Of a DNA stretch of 64,000 nucleotides, positions 10,164-23,175 are shown piece by piece. Each line of letters begins with the position of its first letter. The stretch's first letter is position 1. The notes beneath the pieces are model-generated. The model was given only the letters and a program-made list of their open reading frames with translations. It did not search any database and was not told the DNA's origin. The translations under genes were made by a program, and so were the position numbers. This stretch comes from Allium sativum (lineage: Eukaryota > Streptophyta > Magnoliopsida > Asparagales > Amaryllidaceae). Location of the stretch: NCBI GenBank assembly GCA_030737875.1, contig CM060920.1, positions 480,282,861 to 480,346,860 on the forward strand, read 5' to 3'.

Positions 10164-13100
10164 TGAAACGACCCGAACTTTCCCTTACGAGAAGACCTAG
10201 ATTTCTTTGAGAACACGACTCATCAGAATACAAATAAAAGAACATTTCATTGCTGTTACAACAATTTACATAAGAGTACAAGAATATTCCAGAGTATGAA
10301 TAAGAATTACACATTGGAAATATAATATCAGAGATTAAAATTACATAGCAGCGGAAAATAATACATAAGTACAATACGTAGCAGAAAATAACAGCTGACA
10401 CATTTGAAAGAAATACACAGATACAAAGCTTTCCGTATATAGCTCCAACTGTAATCCAGGATCCTGTGAAAAGAAGTATCTGCGAAAACCAAAACTACTG
10501 ACTGCCTGTGTTGAAAATATGGGCACCCAGAGTTTAGGTAGAAACAATAAACTCTAGGTCAATCATGAGACTGGCGTGAGAACTAAAACAGTTATTAAAT
10601 CTTTACTTTAAAAGTTGGGAAATAACGGGACCACGCTGTATAACACGGAACAGGTTTACTCCACATGAATCTCAGTTTAAAATAAAACAACGCAATGCTT
10701 TTTGACAAAATGAAGCTATTATAAGACTCAGGTCCCATCACACAATGCAACGCAAGACGGAGGATAGAGTTTTACTTTATAATAGCCAAACATGCTTGGT
10801 ATGTTTTAAAACAAATCATTTTTATGCTATTATAGGTGCATAGTGTCAAAATCAACTTCAAATACAAATGTATCAATCCTAGACGGCATGAGCTCCCCAT
10901 CCCACTATGTCATCATATAGGTTTACAACTAAAACCGAAAAGTCGCGTATTGGAAATTGGATTTCCATCATGAACCAAGGCAAGGGACCTCTCCTTCCGA
11001 TTTGAGACAATCTAGCCTACCATGTCTCAGGATTCAGCCGCACCTACACTTGGGAGCAGCAGGGTCGGTCCACACTTACTTTAGTGGATTAGTTATTCCT
11101 AAACAATACGTTTTCCTGCCCTATGGGGAATAAAATCTGATCAGTATGTCGACCATCAAGAGCCATTAGGGACTCAAATCCGAGGTATCTCGCTTTCCAA
11201 CATCCACATAAGTAAAATGTCTGGGATCCATATCATGACATCACTCCTAGCTAGAAAGAAATGCATTCCCTCTCTCTGGTCCCTCATTCCGTTTTTGGTT
11301 CATACCGGGGTGTGAAGCTCGCGAATTAACACTATACACAAAGCTATGCTACTTAAAGTCATGCTTTGATCATCATCCACAAGACTCTGCTTTTCAACAA
11401 AAGCCTTGATCATTTGCATCTTAGCATGTCACACTGACAATTCATGTCATGCGACTAATGTCTATCAATATATAACCTCTATGCTCGTTTGTCTCAGAGA
11501 AGGGTGTTAAGCAAGAGAATAAATTCTCCACCACCAAATAAATATATATTTAATAGAAATCAATTAACATAGAATGAATTCCAATGTCAGACACACATCC
11601 ATTTACAAGTCCGTTCTGGGTCTGAACCAAACCGGAGGCAAATTATTCCTTATCCCATATGTCCAATACAGGAGAGAGGTCCTCGCATACCCAGTCGATC
11701 TCCAAGTACGTTTGAACGATCACCACTTATAACCTTGTATTGGGGGGATCAGCCCAGTCAAGACTTCAGTAATCATCCATACGATGTGAAGACCTATGGT
11801 CTTCGACCACCATTTTCATCATCGATTTTTAGTCGCCGTATCAGTTATTCAGAATAGGATGAACCCGGTCTTTTCGAATAACTCACGTATTTTATAATCA
11901 ATAATCAATTTCCATAAAAACACATCATATGCCTCATCCAATTCAGAATATCCTTTTATTCAAATATTCACACTTTTAGGGAAAGGTTTCCATTAATTTT
12001 ATCAAAGATAAGTTCTTTTAAAATTATTCTTTAATCTTCCTTTAGATATCAATTTCAACAGATTTTATTTTATCCTTTATCAATTCTAAATCAAATTAAG
12101 GTTTACTAGCTAGTCGGGATTATCGAGCTTCACCGAAGTAATCATTTATTTATTTTCCAGTCCCAACCTATTCATCCCCTGGAGCCAAACTGGTAATACT
12201 CCATATCTAACACCCACGGTGTTATCGGTAAATTTAATTACCATTTCACGTTTCAAATCTAATCAAAGATTTAACTATCGCCGGGAGTAAAACTGGTGGT
12301 ACTCCATTCTCGATTATTTCTTTTGTTCAATAAATTTAATTATCTCATTCACTTTCCAATCTAATTAAAGATTCATTAAAACTCCATCTTGGTCTTATTC
12401 TCTAAAATCATTACTTTATAAGCATTCAATTTTAGGAAAATTAATCCTGTCTTTAACTGGGTTAAAGAACCAATTTCATTTAAAACACAGTTCACGATAA
12501 ACCCAAATCACCTTCCATTAACTATGGAGTCTTTATGGAAAAAAGATCAATATATAATTGATATAAATTTCCATATCATACTAATAATATAAATGGAATA
12601 ATGGCATAGCCTTTTAAATTCCATATATAGTACTGGTCTTCCTTCGCAGAAGCTCATCTCAATTATTACCAAATCTAATTCCATTCAATTCCAATTTAAT
12701 ATATTAAATTGGAAAATTTACTTTGGAAAATTTCCTTTAAATCTTAATAAAAAGATTTATATATTCCAAATCAAATCTTTACTGTTAATTGGGTTAAAGA
12801 ACAAGTGTTATTTGAAACACTGTTCACAATAAACCCAGAAATCCAATCTTAATTCAATTCCAATTAAATATTAATTAATCTGGAAAACTTCCCAAAATCT
12901 TAATTAAAAGATTTATTCTTTTCTCAACTGAGTTTAAGGACAGTGTTAATAAAGACACCATTCACGACAAACCCAAAATCTAATTTGATATCAAATACAA
13001 GGCTCTGAGTAGAAATTATATCGGCTTATATTCAATACCAGATTTTAAAACCAACAAATATCGTTTTGGGAATAATGATATATATATATATTTATATATA

Positions 13101-16100
13101 TCTTCCAAATTCCTCAACAATATCTTTATAATTACAGAATCCAATATCGAAATATTCTGAAGATTATTTCCATTCAAATCTATTCCAATTTACTCATTGG
13201 AAAATTTTGGTTATTTTAAAACTCATTTTTCATTCCAATTTATTAATTTAAAAACCATTGGAATATTACTCTAGTTAATAACTAGTACATTTCGATAAAA
13301 ATATATTTTTATCCTTTCAAACTTGGATTGTTTCATCCAAAATCTTTCCAAATCATTTATTATGATTTTACACAATTTTTCCATATTTTTAATAATTTTT
13401 ATAAGGCCCCTGCTGTCAGTTTCCCATAACGGCCACTGAACTCCATCCATAATGACCTTCTCTGAAATTGATTTGGACATATCTTAAAATCTAACAACTA
13501 GATTTCAAATCTCTTATATTCATTGGAAAGCTCTTTTCGATACGAACCCAATGGTTCTAGTTTTAGGAGAATCCGACGGTTGGATCTCCCGTCACATCAA
13601 TTTGAAGTTAACGGTCGAAATTCACGAACAGTCTTTGTGCGGCACATTCTATTTAGGCCATTTAATATATATAATATATATAGTCGATTTCCGTTTAAAA
13701 CATATTTTATAAATTCGTTTTAAAAACGTTTCCAACTTCATTTTCAATTTTAAGTAAAAATTGAATATTCCATATCATTATAATATCAAAATGATAATAT
13801 CTTCAAAATATCTGATTTTGAAACCCATTTCCTTTTCGTATTCATTATAAAATGAATAAAATCGATTAATAATCCCATTCGAGTTAAAATGGCGTTTACT
13901 ACTTAACTTGGCTTCACACTTCAATATTTTCATGTCCATCCAGAATCGGACATCAAAATCATATTTTGATTATTCACTGAATTTTATTTTAAAATATTCG
14001 TTATTTTAAAATATTAGTTAATTTTAAAATATTTGTTTTTTTGAATCGGAATCAATCAATTACCATTATAACTTTATTTATATGGATTTAATACATCACA
14101 TGTATTCAAAAATAGTGTTAAACAAGTATTAAACAACCAATACACATTCAGAGTGAAATTTACCACTGTATAAGCATTAAATAATCAAATAGCGCTTATC
14201 ACAGTCTGTTGATCCATCGATTGACATATAATTAAATTCAGGGGAGATGTGAATAAATTATCGTCCCCATACCCATGTGGGGTTTTCAAACAACAACAGT
14301 TTACTTAAATAATTATTAGTTAATAAATTTAACCATTTCTTATTTGGTTTGAATTATTTTTCTAATTAGCCAGTTTTCACAGTTTGAAATTATAAATAGG
14401 TATTTATATTTAATTTCAACTACCACATTAATGTTAACATTATTTTTAATATATTAAACATTTCAACTACACAATCAACACACAATACATTCAAATAAAT
14501 CGTCCATGGTCCGTGGACGAGGGAGGTGAGCTAATAAGCACCGTATACAATTTATAATGATTAAAACTGACAAAAATCTACTTTGGCAATTTTATATATT
14601 TTTCATTTACAAAATAAATAAATAATTGTGAAATAATTTTAGTGAGAGAATTCTCACTTTGGGTTCCAATCCGTCAGTCTTTAATTGGCGATTGTTTCGA
14701 TAAAATTAAACGACCGTTTAATTTTATCTAAAATTCTAATAGCATCTGATTCAGTTACAGTTGGTTCCATTGCGTAGTGTTCGACTCCACGATCGCAACG
14801 CGACTGAAATCATTGAATTTAGACCTTGTATGAAAAAGATATTGATTTTATTATATTGGACAATTTAATTAAATAATTAACTACATTGACTAGGGTTTAA
14901 ATTATTTAACCTTCTCCTTAATCCCGTTCTCTTCCTCTTGCCGAAACCTGTAACTTCCTTCCATCCTTCTTCCGCCTTCGCCGCCATTTATAGTCGTCGA
15001 GACCCCAATTAGCCATCGCCACCCCATCCCGCATCGAGAGCCGCGCCTCTTCCCTCCTCCGTGGCCAGTTCGGTGGCTCCATCGCCACTAAAAACCGCCG
15101 CAAACGACGCATCTTCTAACCCAAAAATCGAGAATGACACTCCACGATAGATGACCAAACCGATGTGGATTCGAAGATTATGATTTGCTCTTCTATCTTC
15201 GTTTTATGAATTGTTGAATTATTTTAGTGGACTAGGTGCGATTTGTGGAAGAAATTCAGAGCGCTTCATCCGTTAATCCTTTCAGTGGTGGCCTGATAGA
15301 ATTCAAATGAAATTAGGGTTTATAATTATATATATATTTTAATTTTATTTTACTTCCAAAAATAGAGATTTTGCATTCGAACTTCAAATAGAACCCAATG
15401 ACTGTTGCCCCTGGCCAAATACCCCCATTTCGGAAACAATGGATTATGTTTCATAAGCCAATTCGACTGTTCTGATCAGTTTTCATCAAAATTAAATTAT
15501 AAATCAATATATATTGAATTTAAACGTACATTTTAATTTATCTGGGCCATATATTGACTCCAAAAATTACAGAAAAATTATATCTAGCTATGCTTCAATG
15601 ATATTGTCTTAACAGAACTAATTTCGTCGAATTTGGAGGCCGTTTGAGAAATGGCCATATTTCCAGTCGATTAAATTCATACTGAAATTATTAAACACAT
15701 TTAAATTCACTACGCTCACATATTAAATCCAAAAATTATGAAATTTGAAATCTAGCTATAATTTTTCATTTTGGATCCAACATAAGTTGTTTCGTCGAAA
15801 ATGGAGGTCGTTCGCAAAATGGCTATTTTTAAGGACTATATTATATTAAAATATATATAAATTCCAGGGCGACTATTTTAAATTTTAAGATGGACATAAC
15901 TTTCAATATATACTATGAAATATCAATTTTTCACATTCATTATAAAGATATAATTAAACAGATTTAAATGTTTCTTGTTTTACCGAAATCAGATTTATTT
16001 TGAATCCTATACATTCAATTGAAATTTAAAATCGAATTTTCAAACTACCACGCCATTCCCAACTCATTTTATAATTAAAATAAATTTATACATTCTAACT

Positions 16101-16219
16101 TCATTTAAAATAAATTTTAAATCGTTATTATTTAAAGTATATCATTTTAAATATTCAAATTCCATTAAAATAGCAAAAATAAAAATTTTAAATTGGTTCA
16201 GAAATTCCGGGTTGGTACA
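10164..16219 (-). repeat. C: 5' LTR (about 6.06 kb)
   Basis: Read on the minus strand, the LTR starts at 16219 as TGTACCAACCCGGAATTTC and ends at 10164 as ..GGGTCGTTTCA next to the PBS. It is homologous along much of its length to the E LTR (start block CCGGAATTT..CAATTTAAA; the block around 11590-11720 matches E at about 20650-20780), but clearly older. It holds three diverged copies of an AACTGGGTTAAAGAAC..GTTCACGATAAACCCA unit (about 12450-12990) and a GC-rich island at about 14930-15110. Its right end abuts pol of D, so C inserted into the D integrase tail. Confidence 0.8.
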
Positions 16220-16220
16220 C

Positions 16221-16553
16221 GAGCGAATTGGAAAGCTCTTGTATAGGTTGGAGCTAGCTAAGAAGATCTCGGGTGTGCATAATTTTTTCCATGCGTCATT
16301 TCTATGGAAGTTCGTACATGATTCGAATGCGGTAGTATCTCTAGAATAGTATGAAGATTTGGAAGCAGAGACCGTAGTTATGAGACCTCGTAAGCCGCTT
16401 CGTGTTGTGGGGAATGACACGAAACAGCTTAGGAGGAAGACAATTAAGCTAGTCAAGGTGCAATGAAGTGAGGATGGTAACGATTGTACATGGGAGATGG
16501 AAGAGGGCATGAAGGCGACCCATCTGGAACTCTTCGTCGGTATGACCTATTGA
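16221..16553 (+). pseudogene. pol: D: pol C-terminus (integrase tail and chromodomain)
   Basis: One frame starts immediately after the C LTR with ERIGKLLYRLEL, the end of the integrase GPF/Y region. It continues through HNFFHASFLWKFVHD (the usual HNVFHVSxLRKYVxD) into the chromodomain, with RRKTIKLVKVQ and CTWEMEE. In-frame stops occur at 16347 (TAG) and 16464 (TGA, at the conserved Trp of VQW). The natural end is the TGA at 16551. The upstream part of pol is missing because element C, which carries R1, interrupts the gene here. Confidence 0.85.
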
Positions 16554-16600
16554 TATCGTGTCATCATTACGACATTGTAATTTGTGTTATATCTGTTGTT

Positions 16601-16708
16601 GTAAGAATTCCACGTGCTAGGATAAGGCTATGAATGCATGACTTAATGGATGCTGTAAGAATTCCACGTGCTAGGATAAGGCTATGAATGCATGACTTAA
16701 TGGATGCT
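16601..16708 (+). repeat. Perfect 54-bp tandem duplication in D 3' UTR
   Basis: The unit beginning GTAAGAATTCCACGTGCTAG is repeated once with no mismatch (16601-16654 and 16655-16708). No base differs, although D itself is old enough to host several later insertions, so the duplication is probably recent. Confidence 0.95.
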
Positions 16709-16803
16709 AGTTTGGGGGATAGAATTGGCTGCTCATGGATGCTAGGCATTGAGAATTGTTTTGGTTGCTTGTGTCTACTTGGGAATTTTTGGGCGAAATT
16801 CCT

Positions 16804-16812
16804 AAAGGGGGA
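16804..16812 (+). other. D polypurine tract
   Basis: AAAGGGGGA lies directly before TGTAAGAACCCTC, the LTR start. It sets the left end of the D 3' LTR. Confidence 0.75.
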
Positions 16813-17343
16813 TGTAAGAACCCTCATTTTGCATATCGGAGGATTGTTAAATGTTTTTATTTTATTACCTAAGGGTTGGATCATTCTCATATTTTAATGT
16901 GTTGTTTATGGGGATGTGAGACATGTCCTAAATCTTTACAAATTTTATTTGTGACCATTTCGCCCCTATCAGTCTTGTATATGACATAACTTCTGACTGT
17001 GATCGAATCAAGTGCTGAGGTCGGTATCATGGGAAAGGAAATGGTGTTGCCAATTTCGTAGAGTGGTCATATTAAAGCTTTGGTTGAATGGTTTGGGAGG
17101 AATCGCTTTTTTCGTATTTCAAAGTTTGCTGTTCAGGTTTTTGAACCATCAACGGGCTTATTTGGAGAGGCCCATTAGTGGGTTGATGGGAGGCTAGAAA
17201 TAGGGGGTTAGAGGCACGGAGAATATTTTACTTTCTTCATTCCGTCATTTGGATGAGCTTGTGATCTTCCTTGCTCAATCAAATACATCTTTCCACCATT
17301 GAAATTCTAGATCTACATAAGAGAATCGAAGATCTATATCGTT
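16813..17343 (+). repeat. D 3' LTR, first segment
   Basis: It starts TGTAAGAACCCTC after the PPT and is broken at 17343 by E. Its last five bases, TCGTT (17339-17343), are the target-site duplication. The likely core promoter is around 17195-17210 (GGCTAGAAATAGGGGGTTAG). The LTR resumes at 26994 and again at 37910. Confidence 0.8.
17339..17343. repeat. Target-site duplication of E, left copy
   Basis: TCGTT directly precedes the LTR start TGTAACAACC. The identical TCGTT follows the other LTR at 26989-26993. Confidence 0.9.
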
Positions 17344-18238
17344 TGTAACAACCTAGAATTTGGGGCCAATTTAAATTTTTTATTTTAGAGATTTTAAGGG
17401 ATTTTAAATATTTGAAATAAATTATTTTAAATAATAACGACTAGAAATTTATTTTAATCGAAGTTAATACGAATATATTTAATTTAATTATAAAAGGAAT
17501 TAGAAATAGCACGGTAGTTTGAAAAGTCAAATCTGAACTTTGACTGACTGCACAAGATGCAGAATAAATCGGATTTTGGTGAAACCAAAAATATTAGAAT
17601 CTATTTAAAAATATTTTTCCAACGAATCCGAAAAATCGAAATTTCATAGCGGGAATCAAAAGTTATGGCCAGTTGAAATTTCAGAATAGTCGCTGTAGAA
17701 TTTCTATATATTTTTAATATTAAAAATAGCCATTTTGCAAACGACCTCGGTTTTCGATGAAACCACTTTTGCTGGTTTCGGAATGTCAAATTAGTGCTAA
17801 GTTTAATTTTTTATAATTTTTAGAATTAATTTGTGACTGTGGCAAAAGATTTCAATTTGGTCAATTTCGGTCGATTTTAATCGACTTGAAAAAGGCCATT
17901 TTTGAAACAGTCTCAGAATTCGACGAAATTAATTTTGTTAGGACTGTATCGTCAAAACAAAGTCAGAAATAATTTTTCTCTATTTTCTGAGTTCGTATGT
18001 GGTCCCGGTAAAATTAAAAAGTACGTTCGTATTTAATATTAAAGATTTATTTTAAAAATAAAAGAAACTTGCTGTAAACTTCAGAATTAGACTTCGGCAC
18101 TAGCGCCATTGCGTTCAGAAGGCGTCAAAACATATTGTTCATCATTCATTGGGCTGAAATCGGATAAAATCACTAAACGGGCCTTAAATGGGTAATTAAT
18201 AATTTATTAATAATTAGTTAACCCTATTTTTTTATTAT

Positions 18239-18247
18239 TATATAAAT
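18239..18247 (+). promoter_or_regulatory. TATA box of E 5' LTR
   Basis: TATATAAAT is followed by a C-rich leader (GCCGCTACAGTGC). The other LTR has the same box at 24061-24069. GC content rises sharply just downstream, as expected at a transcription start. Confidence 0.55.
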
Positions 18248-19289
18248 GCCGCTACAGTGCTTCTTCTTCCTGATCCCTTCACAATCCCGTAGCCGCCACT
18301 ACTCAAATCCTTCTTCACCATTTTTCTCCCTCTCCGATCCGTTTCAGACTTAGGTGCTATTGAACTTTTTGAAGTACTTCGAACGCTCTTCCATCTCAGA
18401 CAAACCCCGCCCGTCCTCGTGCCCCGAAGCTCCCGGAATCCACCGCCGAACGTCGGCCGTTCGAGCCCCTCCCGCCGCCGCCAGGCGCGACCCCACCCTC
18501 CCCCCTTCCTGGTGCACGTGCGCCACTCCAAGCCGGTCCACGTCCAACAAACCGCTCCTCCAACCATTGATCCAATCTCGAGTTATTTTGATTCAAAGTT
18601 CTGAACCAATTTCTGAAATAAATGGCTTGTTCTTAAGGTATCATTTCTTGATGTTCCAGCACTTATAAGCATTGCAAATTGAAATTTAATAATAAAAAAT
18701 TCATAATTAATTGATACGAACTCCGAATCTAATAATTTCAGATCCGACGGAACCGTGAAGACGTATAGAGGTTGCTGAAATTGATTACGACCATTTCTGA
18801 ATTTATTTGGATTTTAATTCTGCTTAAATCAAGGTGAGTATTCTGATTTAAATAACTAATAATTGATTTAATTATATTGCCTGCTCATAAATCATGTTGT
18901 ATATGTGAGTAGTTCTGATTTGGGATTTATGATTATGTGTTGATTGGTTTTGGGATGTTGTATGACCGCATTTCTAGTTATTGATAATGATAGATCTGAA
19001 ATCATATGTTGTTTCATACACATGAATGTCAATTAAAACTTTCTAGTTGGATCTAAAATATAGAACCATGCTTCTACCCCCCTAGATCTACTTTTCTGTT
19101 ATACAGATCTATCTTATTCAGTTCACGTACATATCCTGTATTAGAGTGAAGATCTAACTTTTGGTATAATTCATAGATCTTGAATTGGTTTATTTATTAA
19201 AAATGAAAAGATTCAATTTTTATTGAAAATGAAAAGTAAAGTTGACGGTATGGAAAAATTTACTTTTTGTTATAAAAAAACGTGATATT

Positions 19290-20000
19290 TGCATTGTAAA
19301 TAATAAGACGTGATTTTTACACCGTAAAAGAAATTACTTTATTTTTAATGTAATTAAAGTATGATATTACACCGTAAAAGAAATTACATTATTTTTAATG
19401 TAATTAAAATAGGATATTACACCGTAAAAGAAATTACATTTTTTTAGGTAATTAGAGAGGAGAATCTACACTGTAAATTAGAAGTACATTTTTAGATGTA
19501 AATAAAAAGATAGAAAATTTAACATAGAATGTTAATTACATTTTTAATGTAATTAAAAGAGGATTTTGCATTGTAAATAAAAAGATAGAAAATTTAACAA
19601 AAGATGTTAATTACATTTTAAATGTAATTAAAAGAGGATTTTGCATTGTAAATAAAAAGATAGAAAATTTAACATAGAATGTTAATTTCATTTTTAATGT
19701 AATTAAAAGAGGATTTTGCATTGTAAATAAAAAGATAGAAAATTTAACATAGAATGTTAATTACATTTTTAATGTAATTAAAAGAGGATTTTACATTGTA
19801 AATAAAAAGATGGAAAATTTAACATAGAATGTTAATTACATTTTTAATGTAATTAAAAGAGGATTTTGCATTGTAGAATAAAAAGAATGAATTCAACGTT
19901 GAATTAGAATTTACATTTTTATGTAAAGGAAAGAAATAAAAGGAAGGATTCATCGTTGAATTATAATTTACATTTCAATGTAAATAAAGGGATAAAAGAA
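19290..20000 (+). repeat. Hairpin minisatellite in E 5' LTR (75-bp unit)
   Basis: The core is at least five units with a 75-bp period (AAGAGG landmarks at 19557, 19632, 19707, 19782 and 19857), flanked by more diverged shorter units. Each unit contains two perfect stem motifs, TTAACATAGAATGTTAA and TTACATTTTTAATGTAA, so the transcript or single strand would fold into a row of short hairpins. Confidence 0.95.
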
Positions 20001-22194
20001 ATAGAATAATATTTTTAAATGTTGAAATCTTATCTTCATTTTTAGAAAAAAATTTGAATGGGTATCGATAGTTGTTTAGCTTGTTATTAAATCGGACAAC
20101 GTTATTATGGTTAAATGTTTTATATTTATATATAAATATATTTAAATTAAACGAATCGAGCGCGGTAGTTCGCGTTTTGAAATCGAACCTTTAAACGACT
20201 ATACCAAAATATCTGACCATTGGATTTTCCCAAAACTAAAACCAATAGGACCATCTTGGGAATATCTTTCCAACGATATAAACTACGTTAAGATCCAACG
20301 GTTAGATTTTGAGAAATGTGTAAACCAAAATTGGATGAAAACATCACCAGGGTCGCTCCTTAGACCCAAAGCGTCGTTAATTAAGGATTTAATTATTTTA
20401 AATAATTAAGGTAAGAATTAATCGTTATAAAATAATATAATGACATGAAATGGGTTTTCTCAAATTATATATGCGAGAATTATTTGGAAACTCCGAGTTA
20501 ACCTCATTCCAAATAATCAAACGACGTTAAAGATCAAAGTGTGAAGACGGCGAATGAAGACCGTAAATCTTCCCTCGAATGGACAACGATCAAGACCCTG
20601 AATTGACTTGCTCCTAATTCAAGGGTCGGGGTAATTGGACAAACGTACATGTCGATTTCACGGATATGCGGGTACCTCCTTTCCGTATTGGACATACGGG
20701 GCGAGAGCATCTCCAGTTTCGTTCAGACCCAGAACGGGCTTATAAATGGAATGTGTGTCCGACATCGTACTCCTTTATATTGTATTTATTAAGTTTCTGC
20801 CGAATGTATGAAAGATTGGTGGCGGAGAATTCATTCTCTCGCTTAACACCCTTTTGTATATTTTGGCAAAGGATTGATAGTGTGATATGGAGTGACGGTG
20901 TGGCATACCAAGATGCAATGATCAAGGTTTCTTATTGAAAAACAGAACCTTGTGGTGACGATCAAAGCACAACTTGAGTAGGTATAGCTTTGTGTATTAC
21001 ATAGCTTCACGAACCTCACAACTCGGTTGAGTCTAAAACGGGAGAAGGGAACGCAGGGAGAGCAGCACATTTCTCTCTAGCTAGAAATGATGTTTGGGTT
21101 TATACATGGCCCGACATGTTGTTTATGTGGATGATGGAATGAGGCACCTCAGATATTAGGTCCTATAGGACCGAGAAACGTGTGTTCAGGATTTGCCAAT
21201 CCGCAAAATCGTATGTGCAGACCGACACTGCAGCTTTCCAAGGATTCACTGCGGGGGATCCTGAGACATTAGCTAGAGTGTCTCGAATCAGTAAGGAGCT
21301 CCTCCCTAGCCTTGACTCATGATGGAAAACCAAATTCCCAATACGACCCTACGGACTTGATTGTATTACTAGTATGGAGGCATAGTATATGGTGGCTATG
21401 CTTCCTAGGATTGATACATTTATTTTGAAATGTTTTTATATACACTAATGATAATAGTAGATTCGTATTTATCGTATTTAGCATATTTAATCATCATAAG
21501 GTAAAACTCTATCCTCTGGTTTGCGTTGCAATGTGTGATGGGACTTGAGTCTTATGGTGATTCCGTTTTTCCAAAAGCATTGCGTTGTTTACGATTTACT
21601 TATTTATTTGTTATGTTACCTTAGATTATGCACGACAATCCATTGAAATAAACCCGTTCCACTTTAGCGGCGTGGTCTTTGGATTTACCTTATTACTGTT
21701 AGTTAGAGTAGTTAAGAATTCTCACACCAGTCCCATGACTGACTCGTAGTTTGTTTTCACCTTTGCAAACTCGGGTGCCCTCTTTTCCACACGGGCAGCC
21801 AAGTAACATGTTTCACTTTCCTTGGAGTTATTGTCTTTGGAACTTTCTTGGAGTTTCTTAGTTGAGGGGATGATTTGGAGCTATGAAGACTATCTATCAT
21901 TTACCTTTCGTTGCATTTTATCTTTAGACTTTGACAAACTTATTTTATTTCCAGTTGTTCTATTTTGAAGTTGAAACTTATTTCCTTTTGCTGAAATTTG
22001 ATGTAATAATTTAGGACTCTGTGACTGTGGGATTCTGTGGTTGATGACATTCATATTTCCGCTGCTATGATGTTGTTATTCTATAGTTTTCCTATGCTAT
22101 GTTGTACTCTGTGATCTATATTGTTGTATTTATGTTATATTCCAAAATGATTATTCCTTACTTTCATTCCGTGGAAGTTTGGGGTTATCACAGT

Positions 22195-22206
22195 TGATAT
22201 CAGAGC
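22195..22206 (+). other. E primer-binding site
   Basis: TGATATCAGAGC lies two bases after the LTR end. It differs by one base from the tRNA-iMet-type TGGTATCAGAGC found in R1. Confidence 0.85.
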
Positions 22207-22415
22207 TTTGGTTAAACATAGCTTTGGAATATAACATATTTATAATAATTCGTTTACATAGAATCACAATATTCTATGGCGAACATTTCATGAGAATACA
22301 TAATAGTCAGTCATTTTATCACCATCTTTTTATCCATCCTTTTATCTGATCATTTCTTAAAATCACCATTACAGTTGTTCTGACTCTTTCCTGGATCATA
22401 CAGAACTAACTAAAA

Positions 22416-22979
22416 ATGAGTACTACTGCCGCTAGAGCCGCTAGAGCTAGAGCAAGGAGGCAAAATGTTGCTGAAACTGAGGAGGCCACTGTTCAACAGC
22501 CACCACCACCACCACCGCAGCCCTTTGACTTGGTGAGGGTAGCGAAGGATTTTAAGAATTTATATGGAGTTCCATTCACAGGTACGGAGACCGGGACACA
22601 AGCTCGGGCATGGCTTAAGAATTGTGAAAGGATATTTAGAGCGCTAGAACTAGAAGATCAAAGGAAGAGATTTAGGGCTTCATGGCTGCTCCAAGGCGAA
22701 GCACGAGATTGGTGGGAAGTAGTCAACATAGGAGAAGATGAAGAAAATATGACTTGGACCAAATTTAAAGAGTTGTTTAATGAAAAGTATATTGCAAGGC
22801 CAGAGATGGAAAGGCTTCATGACGAGTTTTCCTGTAGCTATGAGAAGGACAAGAAGAGTGCACAGCAAGATTTGGAGATTACCCCAAGCCTTGCAGTGAG
22901 AAGGAAGCCACTGAAAATTATTGGCAAAGAGGCTAGAGAGCTGAGAAATAAAAGAATCAACCTAGTCAAAGTACAATGA
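22416..22979 (+). CDS. E: Gag N-terminus fused in frame to the chromodomain tail, 187 aa
   Basis: Residues 1-150 or so are a gag N-terminal half: an Ala/Arg-rich start, a proline run, then TQARAWLKNCERIF, LLQGEARDWWE and FKELFNEKY. There are no zinc knuckles. Near residue 151 (about 22866) it jumps to the end of pol: DLEITPSLAVRRKPLK aligns with YEDLEAETVVMRPRKPLR in D, and RNKRINLVKVQ is the chromodomain. The stop at 22977 is TGA at the conserved Trp codon. The frame resumes to 23067 with DCTWEIEES. The product would be a capsid-like fragment with a partial chromodomain. I cannot tell whether it is expressed. Confidence 0.85.
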   Translation: MSTTAARAARARARRQNVAETEEATVQQPPPPPPQPFDLVRVAKDFKNLYGVPFTGTETGTQARAWLKNCERIFRALELEDQRKRFRASWLLQGEARDWWEVVNIGEDEENMTWTKFKELFNEKYIARPEMERLHDEFSCSYEKDKKSAQQDLEITPSLAVRRKPLKIIGKEARELRNKRINLVKVQ

Positions 22980-23141
22980 AGCAGTGATCCTAGAGACTGC
23001 ACTTGGGAAATTGAGGAGAGTATCAAACAAGCCTATCCCAATTGCAGGGTGGATATCTCAGATTAGATCTTGTTTTGAGGTACGCTTAAAATATTTTACC
23101 TTCTCTGTGTTGGTTCCTACTCTTCTATTTTCCTTTTTCCT

Positions 23142-23175
23142 TTTCGAGGACGAAAAAATCTTAAGCCGGGGAGAT
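23142..23175 (+). other. E pre-LTR box and polypurine tract
   Basis: TTTTCGAGGACGAAAAAATC is followed by AAGCCGGGGAGA directly before the LTR start TGTAACAACCC (23176). The layout is the same as in R1. Confidence 0.85.

Larger units (their letters stand above)
17344..22192 (+). repeat. E 5' LTR (4849 bp)
   Basis: It starts TGTAACAACC and ends GGGGTTATCACA. In order it holds a U3 with at least two diverged repeats of an ATGGCCATTTTTGAAAC/TTCGACGAAATT module (about 17730-17950), a TATA box at 18239, a GC-rich leader (about 18240-18560), a hairpin-rich minisatellite (about 19290-20000) and a U5 with CCCATGACTGACTCG and CTCGGGTGCCC blocks, which are shared in reverse complement with B and A. Confidence 0.9.

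Noticed and set aside
18238..18668. Several overlapping frames of 60-109 codons on both strands, and again at 24060-24490
   Set aside because: They arise from the GC-rich leader of the E LTR, where stops are rare in all frames. No frame has recognisable protein features.
19290..20000. Possible CRISPR-like array (regular palindromic repeats)
   Set aside because: There are no unique spacers. The whole 75-bp unit repeats, it sits in a plant LTR, and no cas genes occur.
20666..20938. 90-codon plus-strand frame in the E LTR
   Set aside because: The homologous block in C (about 11500-11720) does not preserve the frame, and the second E LTR lacks it through the deletion.
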